From positions 2,872 to 60,540 of the forward strand of contig JAUNEA010000010.1 in NCBI GenBank assembly GCA_030525785.1: DNA of 57,669 nt. The letters run 5' to 3'. Below the pieces are notes generated by a model. The model did not search any database. It was not told the DNA's origin and saw only the letters and a list, made by a program, of their open reading frames with translations. Origin of the DNA: Cardiobacteriaceae bacterium (GTDB lineage: Bacteria; Pseudomonadota; Gammaproteobacteria; Cardiobacteriales; Cardiobacteriaceae). The position numbers were made by a program, and so were the translations under genes. Below are positions 27,835-37,246 of the stretch, in pieces. Positions within the stretch are counted from its first letter, which is position 1, and every line of letters begins with the position of its first letter.

Positions 27835-30063
27835 TTACAAACCTTTACCATACTTGTATTCAGTTATCATATTATTATCCCTAATGATTTCTGGCTTGCG
27901 TTCAATGGGTTCTTTCCAAAGTTTCTCCAAATTCTCTACGCTGTATGGCTCAAATGGCTTATGCCCCACACTCTGCCAAGCACGTTCAATATCCTCTTCT
28001 GTTTTAAACAGTTTTTCTCCTGATTCAGACCACTGCAAATGTGAGAGAATCGTTTTGCCTTCAGACTCAGCTGGCAAAGAAAGCGCTTTGTTAGCAACCA
28101 TTGCCATGCGCGAATAAATGTAAACGTAAGGGAAAACAGATTGCGCCGTTTCATAAGCATCAATGGAGCTGGTGGTATTGTAAAATGCAATGCCATCAGG
28201 CTTTAAATGCGCTTTCACCATCGTTAAAAATTCTTGGCTTAATAAATTACTGGCATAAGCCCGCCAATGCCAAGTGGTGTTCATCAAAATAACATCATAG
28301 GTTTGATGATTTCTACGCAACCAACGGCGACCATCATCAACCACAATCTCAATGCGCTTATCTTCTAAAAGAGGTGCAACTTCAGCATATTCTTTCATCA
28401 ATGCCACATAATCAGGATTAATCTCTATCACCGTCATCTTTTTAAGATTTGGCATACTGGATAAAACGCGTACCCATGAGCCTGTACTTAAGCCTATCAC
28501 CAAAACCTCTTGTGCATCAGGCTTGATTAAAGGAAGTAAGTAAGCCCGTTCAATACCATTGGTATTATAGAAAAGATTGGTATTGAATTTACCATCATAA
28601 ACATTGGCACCATAGACAATGTAATCATCAATATAACCAGTTTCAGGGTTAAGATCATGATAAACTTGAATAAAGCCATGCTTATTTTCAATCAATTTAT
28701 TGGGATAATTTCCTAAGGTGTAAAATAAACGCTCAGGTAAAAACAGAGAAAGCGCTAACACAAGCAAACCACCCTGCGCTAAACGAGCGCGAAAGCTTTT
28801 TCGCTCCATCGCTGGCAAGCAGTAAACTCCAATACCCAAAGACAATAAGCAGACTAAAACGTAAATCTGCTGCGTGCTAAACCAATCCAACAACACAAAG
28901 CCTATCAGGATAGGAGCCAATGAACTCCCTACCACATTGCTAAAATAAACATTAGAAATCTGCTTACCTGATTTTAATTGCCATGTTCCTAAATGATGCA
29001 CCAAAGGAAACACAATACCACGCACCAAAGCACTTATAATAATAAGTAAACTCGCACCATAAGGGAAAATAACAACTTCAAAATCTGCTAATTGGTAGGC
29101 TAACAAAATCACCATGACATCAACAAAACCTGCCAATAAAAAATATTGACCAACCAAACGAATCGTTATGCCATCAGGTTGTTTTTCACAAATTCGCTTA
29201 CCAATAGTTGCCCCTAAAGCAATACCAATCAAAAATAAAGCCAATGTGTAAGAGAAAGATTGAGGAACTGATTCAAAAGCAAAGCCCATAATCCGTATCC
29301 AAATCACTTCAATAGATAAGCTTAATGCGCCACTGGCAAAAGCTAAACCATAAATAATTTTAGGATTCCAAAGCGCTTTGGTCGGCTCTTGAGTCGAGTC
29401 TTGAAGGCGTGGGCTAGCTTGGATTTGATTAACTAAATCATTTTTATTACCTTGCTGAGAAGGCACAATTTTGGTGTAATAGTAATAGGTAAATCCTGCA
29501 ATGCTTAAGTTGATAAAACCTGCTAAAGCAATGGTTTGAGATAAAGTCAAAAATCGATAGAACAATAAACCTGTTGCCAATGAGCCAATCGCTGCGCCCG
29601 CTGTATTGACATAGTACAACGCCCCGATAGATGCACCAATATTGCCCATATATTTATTGTAAAAACATGTCAATAAGGGAAGTGTTGAACCCATCATAAA
29701 CGTAGGCAAGAGTAACACCAAAAAGTTAACTAAAGAAACCTCGATACGATTAGCATCAATCAATTGAGCTTGTACTGCTGAAATCAAGTCATAACTGATT
29801 AAACCAAAGACACCAATCAAAGCTTCAAATAAACAAAAAATGCCTAAAATACGGTTATCAAATCTATCTGCAATCCGCCCCCCAAAATAAGCTCCAACAC
29901 CCAATCCCACCATAAAAATAGAAACAATTAAGGTTACTGAAGTCAAATCAATACCAATACCCGTAAACAACAAGCGTTGCCAACTGACCTGATAAATTAA
30001 AGCAGCCAATCCTGATAGGAAAAATATAACTCCTAATGGCGCCAATGTTTTGGTTTTATTCAT
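27835..30063 (-). CDS. Membrane spermidine-synthase-like protein
   Basis: 742 residues. The first about 440 form roughly 12-14 membrane helices of MFS-like type; the remainder is a Rossmann methyltransferase-like domain of the polyamine synthase family with EVLVIGLSTGSW (about residue 521), VIEINPDYV (about 544) and DDGRRWLRR. These are the decarboxylated-SAM-binding elements, but the catalytic Asp pocket of true SpeE is not clearly retained (MNTTWHWRAY replaces the usual LDSTDP-like strand). Such fusions are widespread and uncharacterised. The gene is more AT-rich and has fewer palindromes (about two) than its neighbours, which might reflect later acquisition. Confidence 0.72.
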   Translation of the reverse strand: MNKTKTLAPLGVIFFLSGLAALIYQVSWQRLLFTGIGIDLTSVTLIVSIFMVGLGVGAYFGGRIADRFDNRILGIFCLFEALIGVFGLISYDLISAVQAQLIDANRIEVSLVNFLVLLLPTFMMGSTLPLLTCFYNKYMGNIGASIGALYYVNTAGAAIGSLATGLLFYRFLTLSQTIALAGFINLSIAGFTYYYYTKIVPSQQGNKNDLVNQIQASPRLQDSTQEPTKALWNPKIIYGLAFASGALSLSIEVIWIRIMGFAFESVPQSFSYTLALFLIGIALGATIGKRICEKQPDGITIRLVGQYFLLAGFVDVMVILLAYQLADFEVVIFPYGASLLIIISALVRGIVFPLVHHLGTWQLKSGKQISNVYFSNVVGSSLAPILIGFVLLDWFSTQQIYVLVCLLSLGIGVYCLPAMERKSFRARLAQGGLLVLALSLFLPERLFYTLGNYPNKLIENKHGFIQVYHDLNPETGYIDDYIVYGANVYDGKFNTNLFYNTNGIERAYLLPLIKPDAQEVLVIGLSTGSWVRVLSSMPNLKKMTVIEINPDYVALMKEYAEVAPLLEDKRIEIVVDDGRRWLRRNHQTYDVILMNTTWHWRAYASNLLSQEFLTMVKAHLKPDGIAFYNTTSSIDAYETAQSVFPYVYIYSRMAMVANKALSLPAESEGKTILSHLQWSESGEKLFKTEEDIERAWQSVGHKPFEPYSVENLEKLWKEPIERKPEIIRDNNMITEYKYGKGL

Positions 30064-30113
30064 AGTATTTAAGTTTCCTTTGCCTCAAAGCGCTTTGAAG
30101 CGTGAATAAAAAA

Positions 30114-31760
30114 TTAATAAGGGTCTTTAGGCAAATGCAAGATTTGTTCCAAGTTGTTATCTGATGCGGGAATATCTTCTTGCTTGCCCCAAAAATCATA
30201 ATTGGGTCGTTTTAACTCCTCAACTTCCAAACCTAACCAATCTGCAAACCCTGTTAAAAAATAAAAAGCACTACGTGTTGTTTTTAGGATTCTTTTCTCA
30301 ATATCATCAGAAGATAATTTAACCAATGGTACATAAAAGCTTTCATAAGTATCGCCACCATGCTGTAAAGAGGCTTCTGATGTTTCTAAACCGATATGTT
30401 TCAATCCATGATCAGAGAAATAAACCAACGACCAGCTCTCTCCCTGCTCTTCCAGAATCTGAACAATATCTCTCATCAAATCATCGGTTTGTTTGATAGT
30501 TCCTACATAACACGATATTTTTTCGCTCTTGAATTCAAATGGTGTCGGATTTTCTAGTCGTTTACAAAAATCATGATGTGAACCCATAATGTGGAAAACA
30601 ATCAATCTAGGCGCATGAGTTTGCGTCAAAAAGAGTTTACGGAAAGGCGATAACAGCAAGGTATCGCCTAAAAATCTACTGTTTTGATAATCTCCACGTT
30701 GAGTAAAGTAAACATAATCAGCACGTTGCGCATAGCTTGAGGTTTCATTGGCAAATAAGCCTAACATGCCTTGATTCGATAGCCATGCCGTTTCAAAACC
30801 TGCCTGCTTAGCTAAAGAAATGATGTTGTTATGATTCAATCGATCACCAACAAAGATTTTCTCAACTTCATCTAAATTAGAATTACGAAGGCTTAAGGTT
30901 TTTGGCAATGATGCCATCGTAAACTCAGCGGTTGACAAATAACCATCTATCAAAAGCGCTTTGCTCTGGCTTAAAAAGGGCGTATTCTCTAAAGGAAAGC
31001 CATAGGCATGCATGTAATCAGCTCTCGCACTCTCGCCAATAATCAAGACATAATTTTTATATCGAGGATTGATGCTTTGAATATGCCATGTTGAAGGCAA
31101 ATTTGCCTGCTCCATCAAAGCGCTTTTCTTTTGGAAATAAATGTAAGGCGCAGAAGCCAAATCCAAATAAAACCCTACTGCATGAATCGGAAATGGGGCT
31201 TGGTAATCATGAATATCTAACCATTTATCCACTACTAATATCACCCTCAGCCAAGGAAATACCAATACCATCAACAATACCAACACCATATAAACTCGGT
31301 ATCGCTTCTGCAATTGCTCAACTTTGTCCCATAAAGGCTGAACTTTATGCCAAGCTACCCATGCAAAAATTCCATAAGCGCTTTGCAATGCCCACACGTA
31401 TTTCGGCACAAACAGCAAAAACTCTCTTATTTCTAAGCCATCTGCCTCCAATGCTCCGCCCACAATCTTAAAATTCGGCGCACCATACATCCAGCCAACA
31501 GGAAAATACAATGTGGTTACGATTAAAAAACAAGCAAACCACCAACGCGCTACTTTCTTAGAAAACAAAGCGCTTACTAAAAAACAAAGGGGTGTACCAA
31601 ATGTTGCTATAACTACCGTACTAAAAGCCTCATCAAGCTGAAATGCATAACCTGTCGCATAACAAGCCAACCAGCTTGTTAAAATCATCAACAGCAACTG
31701 CACATATATCGAATTTTGCCTAAAAATCTGTCGAAAAGAGACAAAAGTAGTAAACGGCAT
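30114..31760 (-). CDS. Phosphoethanolamine transferase (EptA/CptA-like)
   Basis: 548 residues from the ATG at 31760. An open frame continues upstream into the tRNA-Ser gene and is rejected as the start. Five N-terminal membrane helices (to about residue 200) precede an alkaline-phosphatase-fold domain: IIGESARADYMHAYGF (about 240), the nucleophile Thr in STAEFTMASLP (about 277), HIMGSHHDF and SDHGL (about 448). It should transfer phosphoethanolamine from phosphatidylethanolamine to lipid A, core sugar or another surface acceptor at the periplasmic side of the inner membrane, as related enzymes that confer polymyxin resistance do. The acceptor cannot be told from sequence. Confidence 0.85.
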   Translation of the reverse strand: MPFTTFVSFRQIFRQNSIYVQLLLMILTSWLACYATGYAFQLDEAFSTVVIATFGTPLCFLVSALFSKKVARWWFACFLIVTTLYFPVGWMYGAPNFKIVGGALEADGLEIREFLLFVPKYVWALQSAYGIFAWVAWHKVQPLWDKVEQLQKRYRVYMVLVLLMVLVFPWLRVILVVDKWLDIHDYQAPFPIHAVGFYLDLASAPYIYFQKKSALMEQANLPSTWHIQSINPRYKNYVLIIGESARADYMHAYGFPLENTPFLSQSKALLIDGYLSTAEFTMASLPKTLSLRNSNLDEVEKIFVGDRLNHNNIISLAKQAGFETAWLSNQGMLGLFANETSSYAQRADYVYFTQRGDYQNSRFLGDTLLLSPFRKLFLTQTHAPRLIVFHIMGSHHDFCKRLENPTPFEFKSEKISCYVGTIKQTDDLMRDIVQILEEQGESWSLVYFSDHGLKHIGLETSEASLQHGGDTYESFYVPLVKLSSDDIEKRILKTTRSAFYFLTGFADWLGLEVEELKRPNYDFWGKQEDIPASDNNLEQILHLPKDPY

Positions 31761-31864
31761 AGTAGATAACCTAAAGTCGAATAAACAAAAAGCCACAACG
31801 ATGTGTGGCTTAGTGATATAACAGTAGTGTTGATACACTACTTGATATTTATGGAATATAAATA

Positions 31865-31958
31865 TGGCGGAGAGAAAGGGATTCGAACCCTTGATGAGGC
31901 TATAAACCCCATACTCCCTTAGCAGGGGAGCGCCTTCGACCAGCTCGGCCACCTCTCC
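31865..31958 (-). tRNA. tRNA-Ser (anticodon GCT)
   Basis: 94 nucleotides including encoded CCA. Long variable arm typical of tRNA-Ser, anticodon GCT in the CTCCCCTGCTAAGGGAG arm, intact T-loop GGTTCGAATCC. Reads AGC/AGU, the Ser codon used by the palindrome in its QSAL frame. Confidence 0.97.
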
Positions 31959-32036
31959 GCGTTAAGGCTCCTTATTCTAGCCATTTATTTTCTGATGTCA
32001 AGCAATTTATGTTTTTGGCTTACATTTCCTTCAAAC

Positions 32037-32063
32037 TTGTCACAAAGCGCTTTGTGCTACAAT
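32037..32063 (+). promoter_or_regulatory. Predicted aceE promoter with a palindrome in the spacer
   Basis: TTGTCA (32037-32042) and an extended -10 TGCTACAAT (-10 hexamer at 32058-32063) are separated by 15 bases, almost all of which is the palindrome CACAAAGCGCTTTGTG. A 114-base leader to the ATG holds two more hairpins (near 32094-32110 and 32115-32145). A protein bound to the palindrome would cover the promoter. Confidence 0.5.
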
Positions 32064-32176
32064 GCGATTCTTTGAAGTTGCGAGTTTGGTTACCGCCAAA
32101 TGGCGCATTGTTACGCTCATCTCATGATTCAAAAGATGATGAGGTGAGCAGAAGTTTTAGGTTTGGAGTCTCTACC

Positions 32177-34834
32177 ATGAGCGATTTACGAAAAGACATT
32201 GATCCCCAAGAAACCCAAGAGTGGTTAGCCTCATTAGCGAGTGTTTTACGCGCCGATGGCAGCGAACGCGCTCGTTTCTTATTAAGCGCTTTGACAGAAA
32301 AAGCCCGTCAAGCTGGCTTAGATCTTCCCACAGGAAGTTTCACAACCGATTATGTGAACACCATTCCTGCAAATGAGCAGCCTGCCTATCCTGGTGATTT
32401 AGACATTGAACGTAAAATCGAAGCTTATATCCGCTGGAATGCTTTGGCGATGGTAATTCGCGCTGGCAAAGAGACCAATGTCGGCGGACACATCGCCAGC
32501 TACGCTTGCTCAGCTATTATGTATGAAGTGGGGCAAAACCATTTCTGGCATGGGCAAGAGGGCGAGCATGGAGGGGATTTGGTCTTCTTCCAAGGGCATT
32601 CCGCACCAGGCATGTATGCTCGTGCTTATTTAGAAGGTCGCCTCAGCAAAGAACAACTTGACCACTATCGTATGGAAGTTGATGGCAAAGGCTTATCTTC
32701 TTACCCTCACCCTTGGTTAATGCCTACCTTCTGGCAATTCCCAACCGTTTCCATGGGCTTAGGCCCAATGATGGCGATTTACCAAGCCAAATTCATGAAA
32801 TATTTGGAACAACGAGACATTATCAAACCTAGCAAACGCAAAGTATGGGCATTTTTGGGCGATGGTGAGATGGATGAGCCTGAGTCTCGTGGTCAGCTTT
32901 CGCTGGCTGATGTTTATGGCTTGGATAACTTGGTGTTTGTGGTCAGCTGTAATTTACAACGCCTCGATGGCCCTGTACGTGGAAATGGCAAAATCATTCA
33001 AGAGCTGGAATCAGAATTTAAAGGCGCTGGCTGGAATGTGATTAAGCTGATTTGGGGTAGCGGTTGGGATAAATTGCTGGAGCGCGATGTTGATGGGCAT
33101 TTACGTCGCCGTATGATGGAAGTGGTTGATGGGGATTACCAAACCCTAAAATCGAAAAACGGTGCCTATGTTCGTGAACATTTCTTCAATACACCTGAAC
33201 TCAAAGCGCTTGTTGCCGATATGAGCGATGATGAGATTTGGAAACTTCGCCGTGGTGCGCAAGATAGCTTTAAAGTTTTTGCTGCTTATAAAGCGGCAAT
33301 GGAGAGCAAAAAGCCTACTCTGATTTTAGCCAAAGGCGTAAAAGGCTTTGCGATGGGCGGTAATGCAGAGTCTCAAAACGTGGCACACCAATCCAAGAAG
33401 ATGGATTTTGAACAGCTGAAAGCTTTCCGTGACCGTTTCCAATTACCCTTAACTGATGAGCAAGTGGAAAAAGTGGAATACTTGCGTTTCCCAGAAGGCT
33501 CACCTGAACATCAATACCTAATGGCTCGCCGAAAAGAGCTTGAAGGCTTTGTACCCTCTCGCCGTGAACGCAGCAAAGCGCTTTCAATCCCTGATTTTAG
33601 TGCCTACGCTCCTTTGACCACAGCCACCAAAGAAGGTCGTGAAATCTCCACCACCATGGCTTTTGTTCGTTTACTCAATATCTTGATGAAAGATAAAGAG
33701 ATTGGAAAATTTGTGGTACCTATTGTGCCTGATGAAAGCCGCACCTTTGGTATGGAAGGTATGTTCAACCAATACGGCATTTGGAACCCGAAAGGTCAGC
33801 AGTACACCCCAGCCGATGCTGGTCAGTTGATGTACTACAAAGAAGCCACCAGTGGTCAAATCTTGCAAGAAGGCATCAATGAGGCAGGCGCATTCTGTGA
33901 TTGGATTGCTGCAGGCACAGCCTATTCTGTCCACAATGTGCCGATGATTCCGTTCTTTATCTACTACTCTATGTTTGGCTTCCAGCGCATTGGCGATTTT
34001 GCATGGGCAGCAGGTGACCAACGCACGCGTGGCTTCTTATTGGGCGGCACCGCAGGTCGCACCACTTTAAATGGCGAAGGATTGCAACATGAAGATGGTC
34101 ATTCCCACATTTTGGCTGGCACTATTCCTAACTGCATTACCTATGACCCTACCTTTGCCTATGAAGTCGCCGTCATTATCAACGATGGCTTACGCCGTAT
34201 GTATGTTGAGCAAGAAGATGTTTTCTATTATCTGACCCTTCTCAACGAAAACTATGCTCACCCCGATATGCCAGCAGGCTGTGAAGAAGGCATCATCAAA
34301 GGCTTGTACACCATTGGTAGCCACGAAGGTAAGCATCGTGTGCAATTGATGGGTTCTGGCTCCATCTTGATGGAAGTGATTGAGGGGGCAAAACTCTTGG
34401 CACAAGATTTTGGCATTGGCTCCGATGTTTGGTCTGCCCCTTCCTTCAATACCTTAGCGCGCGATGCTGCTGATGTTGAACGTTACAACCGTCTGCACCC
34501 AACAGAAGCTCCGAAAGTGGCTTATTTGAATCAAGTATTAGCCGATAAAGCAGGGCCAATTGTGGTTTCTACCGATTATATGCGCAGCTATGTGGATCAA
34601 ATCCGCGCCTATTTACCGCGCGAACGCCATATGATTACGCTCGGCACCGATGGTTACGGTCGCTCTGATACGCGCGAAGCTTTGCGTCGCCACTTTGAAG
34701 TCGATCGTTATCATGTGGTGGTCGCGGCGCTCAAAGCGCTTTGTGATGAAGGCAAAGTTGAGGCAAAAGTGGTACAACAAGCCATTGAAAAATACGGCAT
34801 CAATACCAACCTCTCCTACCCACTTTATCGTTAA
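32177..34834 (+). CDS. aceE: Pyruvate dehydrogenase E1 component, homodimeric type
   Basis: 885 residues from the ATG at 32177, preceded by GGAG; E. coli AceE has 887. The thiamine diphosphate motif GDGEMDEPES...N is near residue 225, and the whole chain aligns with the alpha2 E1 of gammaproteobacteria rather than the alpha/beta type. It decarboxylates pyruvate and passes the acetyl group to the lipoyl domain of AceF. The 63-base gap to aceF contains a palindrome pair that can fold. No pdhR lies upstream and no lpd downstream. Confidence 0.97.
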   Translation: MSDLRKDIDPQETQEWLASLASVLRADGSERARFLLSALTEKARQAGLDLPTGSFTTDYVNTIPANEQPAYPGDLDIERKIEAYIRWNALAMVIRAGKETNVGGHIASYACSAIMYEVGQNHFWHGQEGEHGGDLVFFQGHSAPGMYARAYLEGRLSKEQLDHYRMEVDGKGLSSYPHPWLMPTFWQFPTVSMGLGPMMAIYQAKFMKYLEQRDIIKPSKRKVWAFLGDGEMDEPESRGQLSLADVYGLDNLVFVVSCNLQRLDGPVRGNGKIIQELESEFKGAGWNVIKLIWGSGWDKLLERDVDGHLRRRMMEVVDGDYQTLKSKNGAYVREHFFNTPELKALVADMSDDEIWKLRRGAQDSFKVFAAYKAAMESKKPTLILAKGVKGFAMGGNAESQNVAHQSKKMDFEQLKAFRDRFQLPLTDEQVEKVEYLRFPEGSPEHQYLMARRKELEGFVPSRRERSKALSIPDFSAYAPLTTATKEGREISTTMAFVRLLNILMKDKEIGKFVVPIVPDESRTFGMEGMFNQYGIWNPKGQQYTPADAGQLMYYKEATSGQILQEGINEAGAFCDWIAAGTAYSVHNVPMIPFFIYYSMFGFQRIGDFAWAAGDQRTRGFLLGGTAGRTTLNGEGLQHEDGHSHILAGTIPNCITYDPTFAYEVAVIINDGLRRMYVEQEDVFYYLTLLNENYAHPDMPAGCEEGIIKGLYTIGSHEGKHRVQLMGSGSILMEVIEGAKLLAQDFGIGSDVWSAPSFNTLARDAADVERYNRLHPTEAPKVAYLNQVLADKAGPIVVSTDYMRSYVDQIRAYLPRERHMITLGTDGYGRSDTREALRRHFEVDRYHVVVAALKALCDEGKVEAKVVQQAIEKYGINTNLSYPLYR

Positions 34835-34840
34835 TAAATC

Positions 34841-34877
34841 CCACAAAGCGCTTTCTCAAGAGAGCAAAGCGCTTTGT
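34841..34877 (+). repeat. Palindrome-pair hairpin between aceE and aceF
   Basis: ACAAAGCGCTTTCTC and GAGCAAAGCGCTTTGT pair through two AAGCGCTT copies with one bulged C and a short loop. Within an operon and without a T run it might tune the aceE:aceF ratio or protect mRNA rather than end transcription. Confidence 0.6.
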
Positions 34878-34897
34878 AACACACGAGGAACACAACT

Positions 34898-36199
34898 ATG
34901 AGCATTGAAATCAGAATCCCAGATATTGGCGCAGACAGCGTTGATGTGATTGAAATTCAAGTGAAAGTAGGCGACAACATCAGTGTTGGTCAAACTTTAT
35001 TGGTTTTGGAAGGCGATAAGGCCTCGATGGAAGTGCCAGCTGAACAAGCGGGTACTTTGGAAAGCATTGCGGTTAAAGTGGGCGATAAGGTCAAAATGGG
35101 CGATTTAATCGGTACTTTATCGGGTGGTGCATCTACACCTGCGCCCAAAGCCGAAGAGCCGAAAAAAGAAGAAGCCAAACCTGCCCCAGTTGCTCCAGCA
35201 CCCATTGCCGAAGCGCCAAAAGCCACGCCTGCCCCTGTCACTCAAAGCGCTTCGCCAGCATCTCAAATTGACGAAGCAGGCTTTGCCAATGCCCACGCTA
35301 CGCCGTCCATTCGTAAATTTGCCCGTGAATTGGGAGTAGATTTGGGTAAAGTCAAAGGTACAGCTCGTAATGGTCGGATTACCGAAGACGATGTCAAAGC
35401 CTTTGTCAAATCCGTGATGACTTCAGGTGCCCAAAGCGCTTCTGGCGGTGCGTCATTGGGTGGCGGTTTGGATTTATTGCCGTGGCCGAAAGTCGATTTC
35501 AGCAAGTTTGGCGAAATTGAAGTCAAAGAATTGTCACGGATTAAGAAAATCTCAGGGCAAAATCTTTCACGCAACTGGGTCGTTATCCCTCATGTGACCG
35601 TTCATGACGAAGCCGATATGACAGAATTGGAAGCCTTCCGTGTTCAATTGAATAAAGAATGGGAAAAAGAAGGCGTAAAATTGTCACCACTGGCTTTCAT
35701 CATCAAAGCTTCCGTAAGCGCTTTGAAGGCGTTCCCTGAATTTAATTCATCGTTAGACGGAGATAACTTAATCCTGAAAAAATACTTCCACATTGGCTTT
35801 GCCGCCGATACGCCCAATGGCTTGGTCGTGCCTGTGATTAAAGATGTGGATAAAAAAGGCTTAAAAGAAATTTCTCAAGAACTCACCGAATTGTCCAAAA
35901 AAGCCCGTGACGGCAAACTCAAACCCCAAGAAATGCAAGGCGCTTGCTTCACCATTTCAAGCTTGGGTGGCATCGGTGGTACAGGCTTTACCCCAATTGT
36001 GAATGCGCCAGAAGTAGCGATTTTAGGCGTGTGCAAATCCCAAATGAAACCCGTTTGGAACGGTAAAGAATTTGAACCTCGCCTGATGTGTCCGCTTTCA
36101 CTTTCCTTTGACCACCGTGTCATTGATGGCGCAGCTGGCATGAAATTCACCGTCTATCTCGCAAAACTCTTGCAAGATTTCAGACGCATCACCATCTAA
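34898..36199 (+). CDS. aceF: Pyruvate dehydrogenase E2, dihydrolipoyllysine acetyltransferase
   Basis: 433 residues. One N-terminal lipoyl domain (residues 1-75, lipoyl Lys in EGDKASMEV), an Ala/Pro/Lys-rich linker, an E3-binding domain (about residues 125-165, [13 protein letters not shown]) and a catalytic domain ending in FDHRVIDGA, where His and Asp are the active-site residues. E. coli AceF has three lipoyl domains, so this is a short form. Its TAA stop is shared with the first bases of the large multi-hairpin repeat (CTAAAAGCGCTTTGG). E3 must be encoded elsewhere. Confidence 0.96.
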   Translation: MSIEIRIPDIGADSVDVIEIQVKVGDNISVGQTLLVLEGDKASMEVPAEQAGTLESIAVKVGDKVKMGDLIGTLSGGASTPAPKAEEPKKEEAKPAPVAPAPIAEAPKATPAPVTQSASPASQIDEAGFANAHATPSIRKFARELGVDLGKVKGTARNGRITEDDVKAFVKSVMTSGAQSASGGASLGGGLDLLPWPKVDFSKFGEIEVKELSRIKKISGQNLSRNWVVIPHVTVHDEADMTELEAFRVQLNKEWEKEGVKLSPLAFIIKASVSALKAFPEFNSSLDGDNLILKKYFHIGFAADTPNGLVVPVIKDVDKKGLKEISQELTELSKKARDGKLKPQEMQGACFTISSLGGIGGTGFTPIVNAPEVAILGVCKSQMKPVWNGKEFEPRLMCPLSLSFDHRVIDGAAGMKFTVYLAKLLQDFRRITI

Positions 36200-36468
36200 A
36201 AGCGCTTTGGTCATACGCTAATCTAACCACTGGGCTTTATGATTTGGGGGGACGTTGTCCCCCAAGCCCCCTACAAGGGGTGTAACACCCCTTGACCCCA
36301 GAGCATTAAAAAGTAAACCCCCCACTCAAAACAAAGTTTTGGTGGGGGGTTTACTTTTTAAAATACTTTGCGGGGTTCAGGGGGTCTCAGACCCCCTGAT
36401 GGGGTTCGGGGCAAAGCCCCGAAAACAAAAAGTTCAATCGTTAGATTAGTGTATGACCAAAGCGCTTT
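36199..36468. repeat. Multi-hairpin repeat element, copy 1 (complete)
   Basis: Outer terminal inverted repeats of 29 bases (36199-36227 and 36440-36468, one mismatch) each begin with the AAAGCGCTTT palindrome. Inside are five hairpins: GGGGGAC-GTT-GTCCCCC (36247-36263); CAAGGGGTG-TAA-CACCCCTTG (36274-36294); a 19-bp stem TAAAAAGTAAACCCCCCAC with its complement (36307-36360); TCAGGGGGTCT-C-AGACCCCCTGA (36377-36399); and TCGGGGC-AAA-GCCCCGA (36406-36422). The termini overlap the stop codons of the two convergent genes aceF and 36467-37246, so the element occupies exactly the intergenic space. No reading frame inside. It probably ends transcription from both sides and may be a non-autonomous mobile element. 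Confidence 0.9.
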
Positions 36469-37246
36469 AGGGTGTGGTGACAGCAATCATGCCGACAAAT
36501 TCACTCCAATGGAAAGTGTTGGCATAGTCTTTGACGTACCAAGATGAAATGGAGCCATCAAGGTAAAGTGCGTTATTGCATCCTTGTTGTTGTAGTGCGG
36601 TGGCGAGTTCATAGAGGTTGGGCCATCGTTCTTCATAAGAGACCGTCATAGCAAACAACAATTCTCCCATAGCAGTCGTACAAACCGCATTACGTTTATA
36701 ACTATGCATATTGTTAGCTTTAAAGCGAGGATTGATGGCGCCATCGATAACCAGCATAGGCCCTGACTGCACGGCAAATTCAGGTTTTACATGGGATTTT
36801 TGGTAATCTTGCGTGGTGCGAACAAAAGCCTCGTATCCACCTTCGACCTTTTCAATAGAAAACACCCCATTGGGTTGCATGTGGAAGTTGCCTGTGCCTG
36901 ATTTGGTATTAAGCGTTTTTAGGGTTTTGCCACGTTCAATCCAAAGTCCTGCAGGCGTTAAATCTTCGCTGAAAATCCCTGCATTCATCAGCATCAAAGC
37001 GCTTTGGTGGCGTGTATCAAGGGCTTTTTTAAGGTTGCTCAGTTGTTGATAAGCCTGCCCTTGCTCATCTTTCCAATGGAAGCTAACTTGGCTTGGTTTG
37101 GCACGGAAAAAAGCATATTGTACGCCGTTGATTTTCTGTTCATACACTGGCATTAAGGGTGAATCTACCGCTGAAGTTTCTGCAAAAGTCACTTGGTTCA
37201 ACAATGCCACAACTGCGATACCAACTCCTTTTAAATATTCATGCAT
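36467..37246 (-). CDS. Phosphodiester glycosidase family protein (DUF2233)
   Basis: 259 residues with an N-terminal hydrophobic signal (to about residue 23) and a DUF2233/NAGPA-like domain: ALMLMNAGIFSEDLTPAGLWIE, GTGNFHMQPNGVFSI and LYLDGSISSWYV. Eukaryotic NAGPA removes GlcNAc from phosphodiesters; bacterial members are exported or envelope proteins with little characterisation. Its stop codon lies in the right terminus of repeat copy 1. It overlaps the NfeD gene by eight bases and is probably the last gene of a three-gene unit with the NfeD and SPFH genes. Confidence 0.82.
   Translation of the reverse strand: MHEYLKGVGIAVVALLNQVTFAETSAVDSPLMPVYEQKINGVQYAFFRAKPSQVSFHWKDEQGQAYQQLSNLKKALDTRHQSALMLMNAGIFSEDLTPAGLWIERGKTLKTLNTKSGTGNFHMQPNGVFSIEKVEGGYEAFVRTTQDYQKSHVKPEFAVQSGPMLVIDGAINPRFKANNMHSYKRNAVCTTAMGELLFAMTVSYEERWPNLYELATALQQQGCNNALYLDGSISSWYVKDYANTFHWSEFVGMIAVTTP

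Noticed and set aside
31760-31952. N-terminal extension of the phosphoethanolamine transferase frame reaching 31952
   Set aside because: The extension is translated from the tRNA-Ser gene and a non-conserved spacer; the family start fits the ATG at 31760.
36200-36466. Possible small gene or riboswitch between aceF and the DUF2233 gene
   Set aside because: The whole interval is explained by the five-hairpin repeat, has no coding frame, and recurs elsewhere beside unrelated genes.
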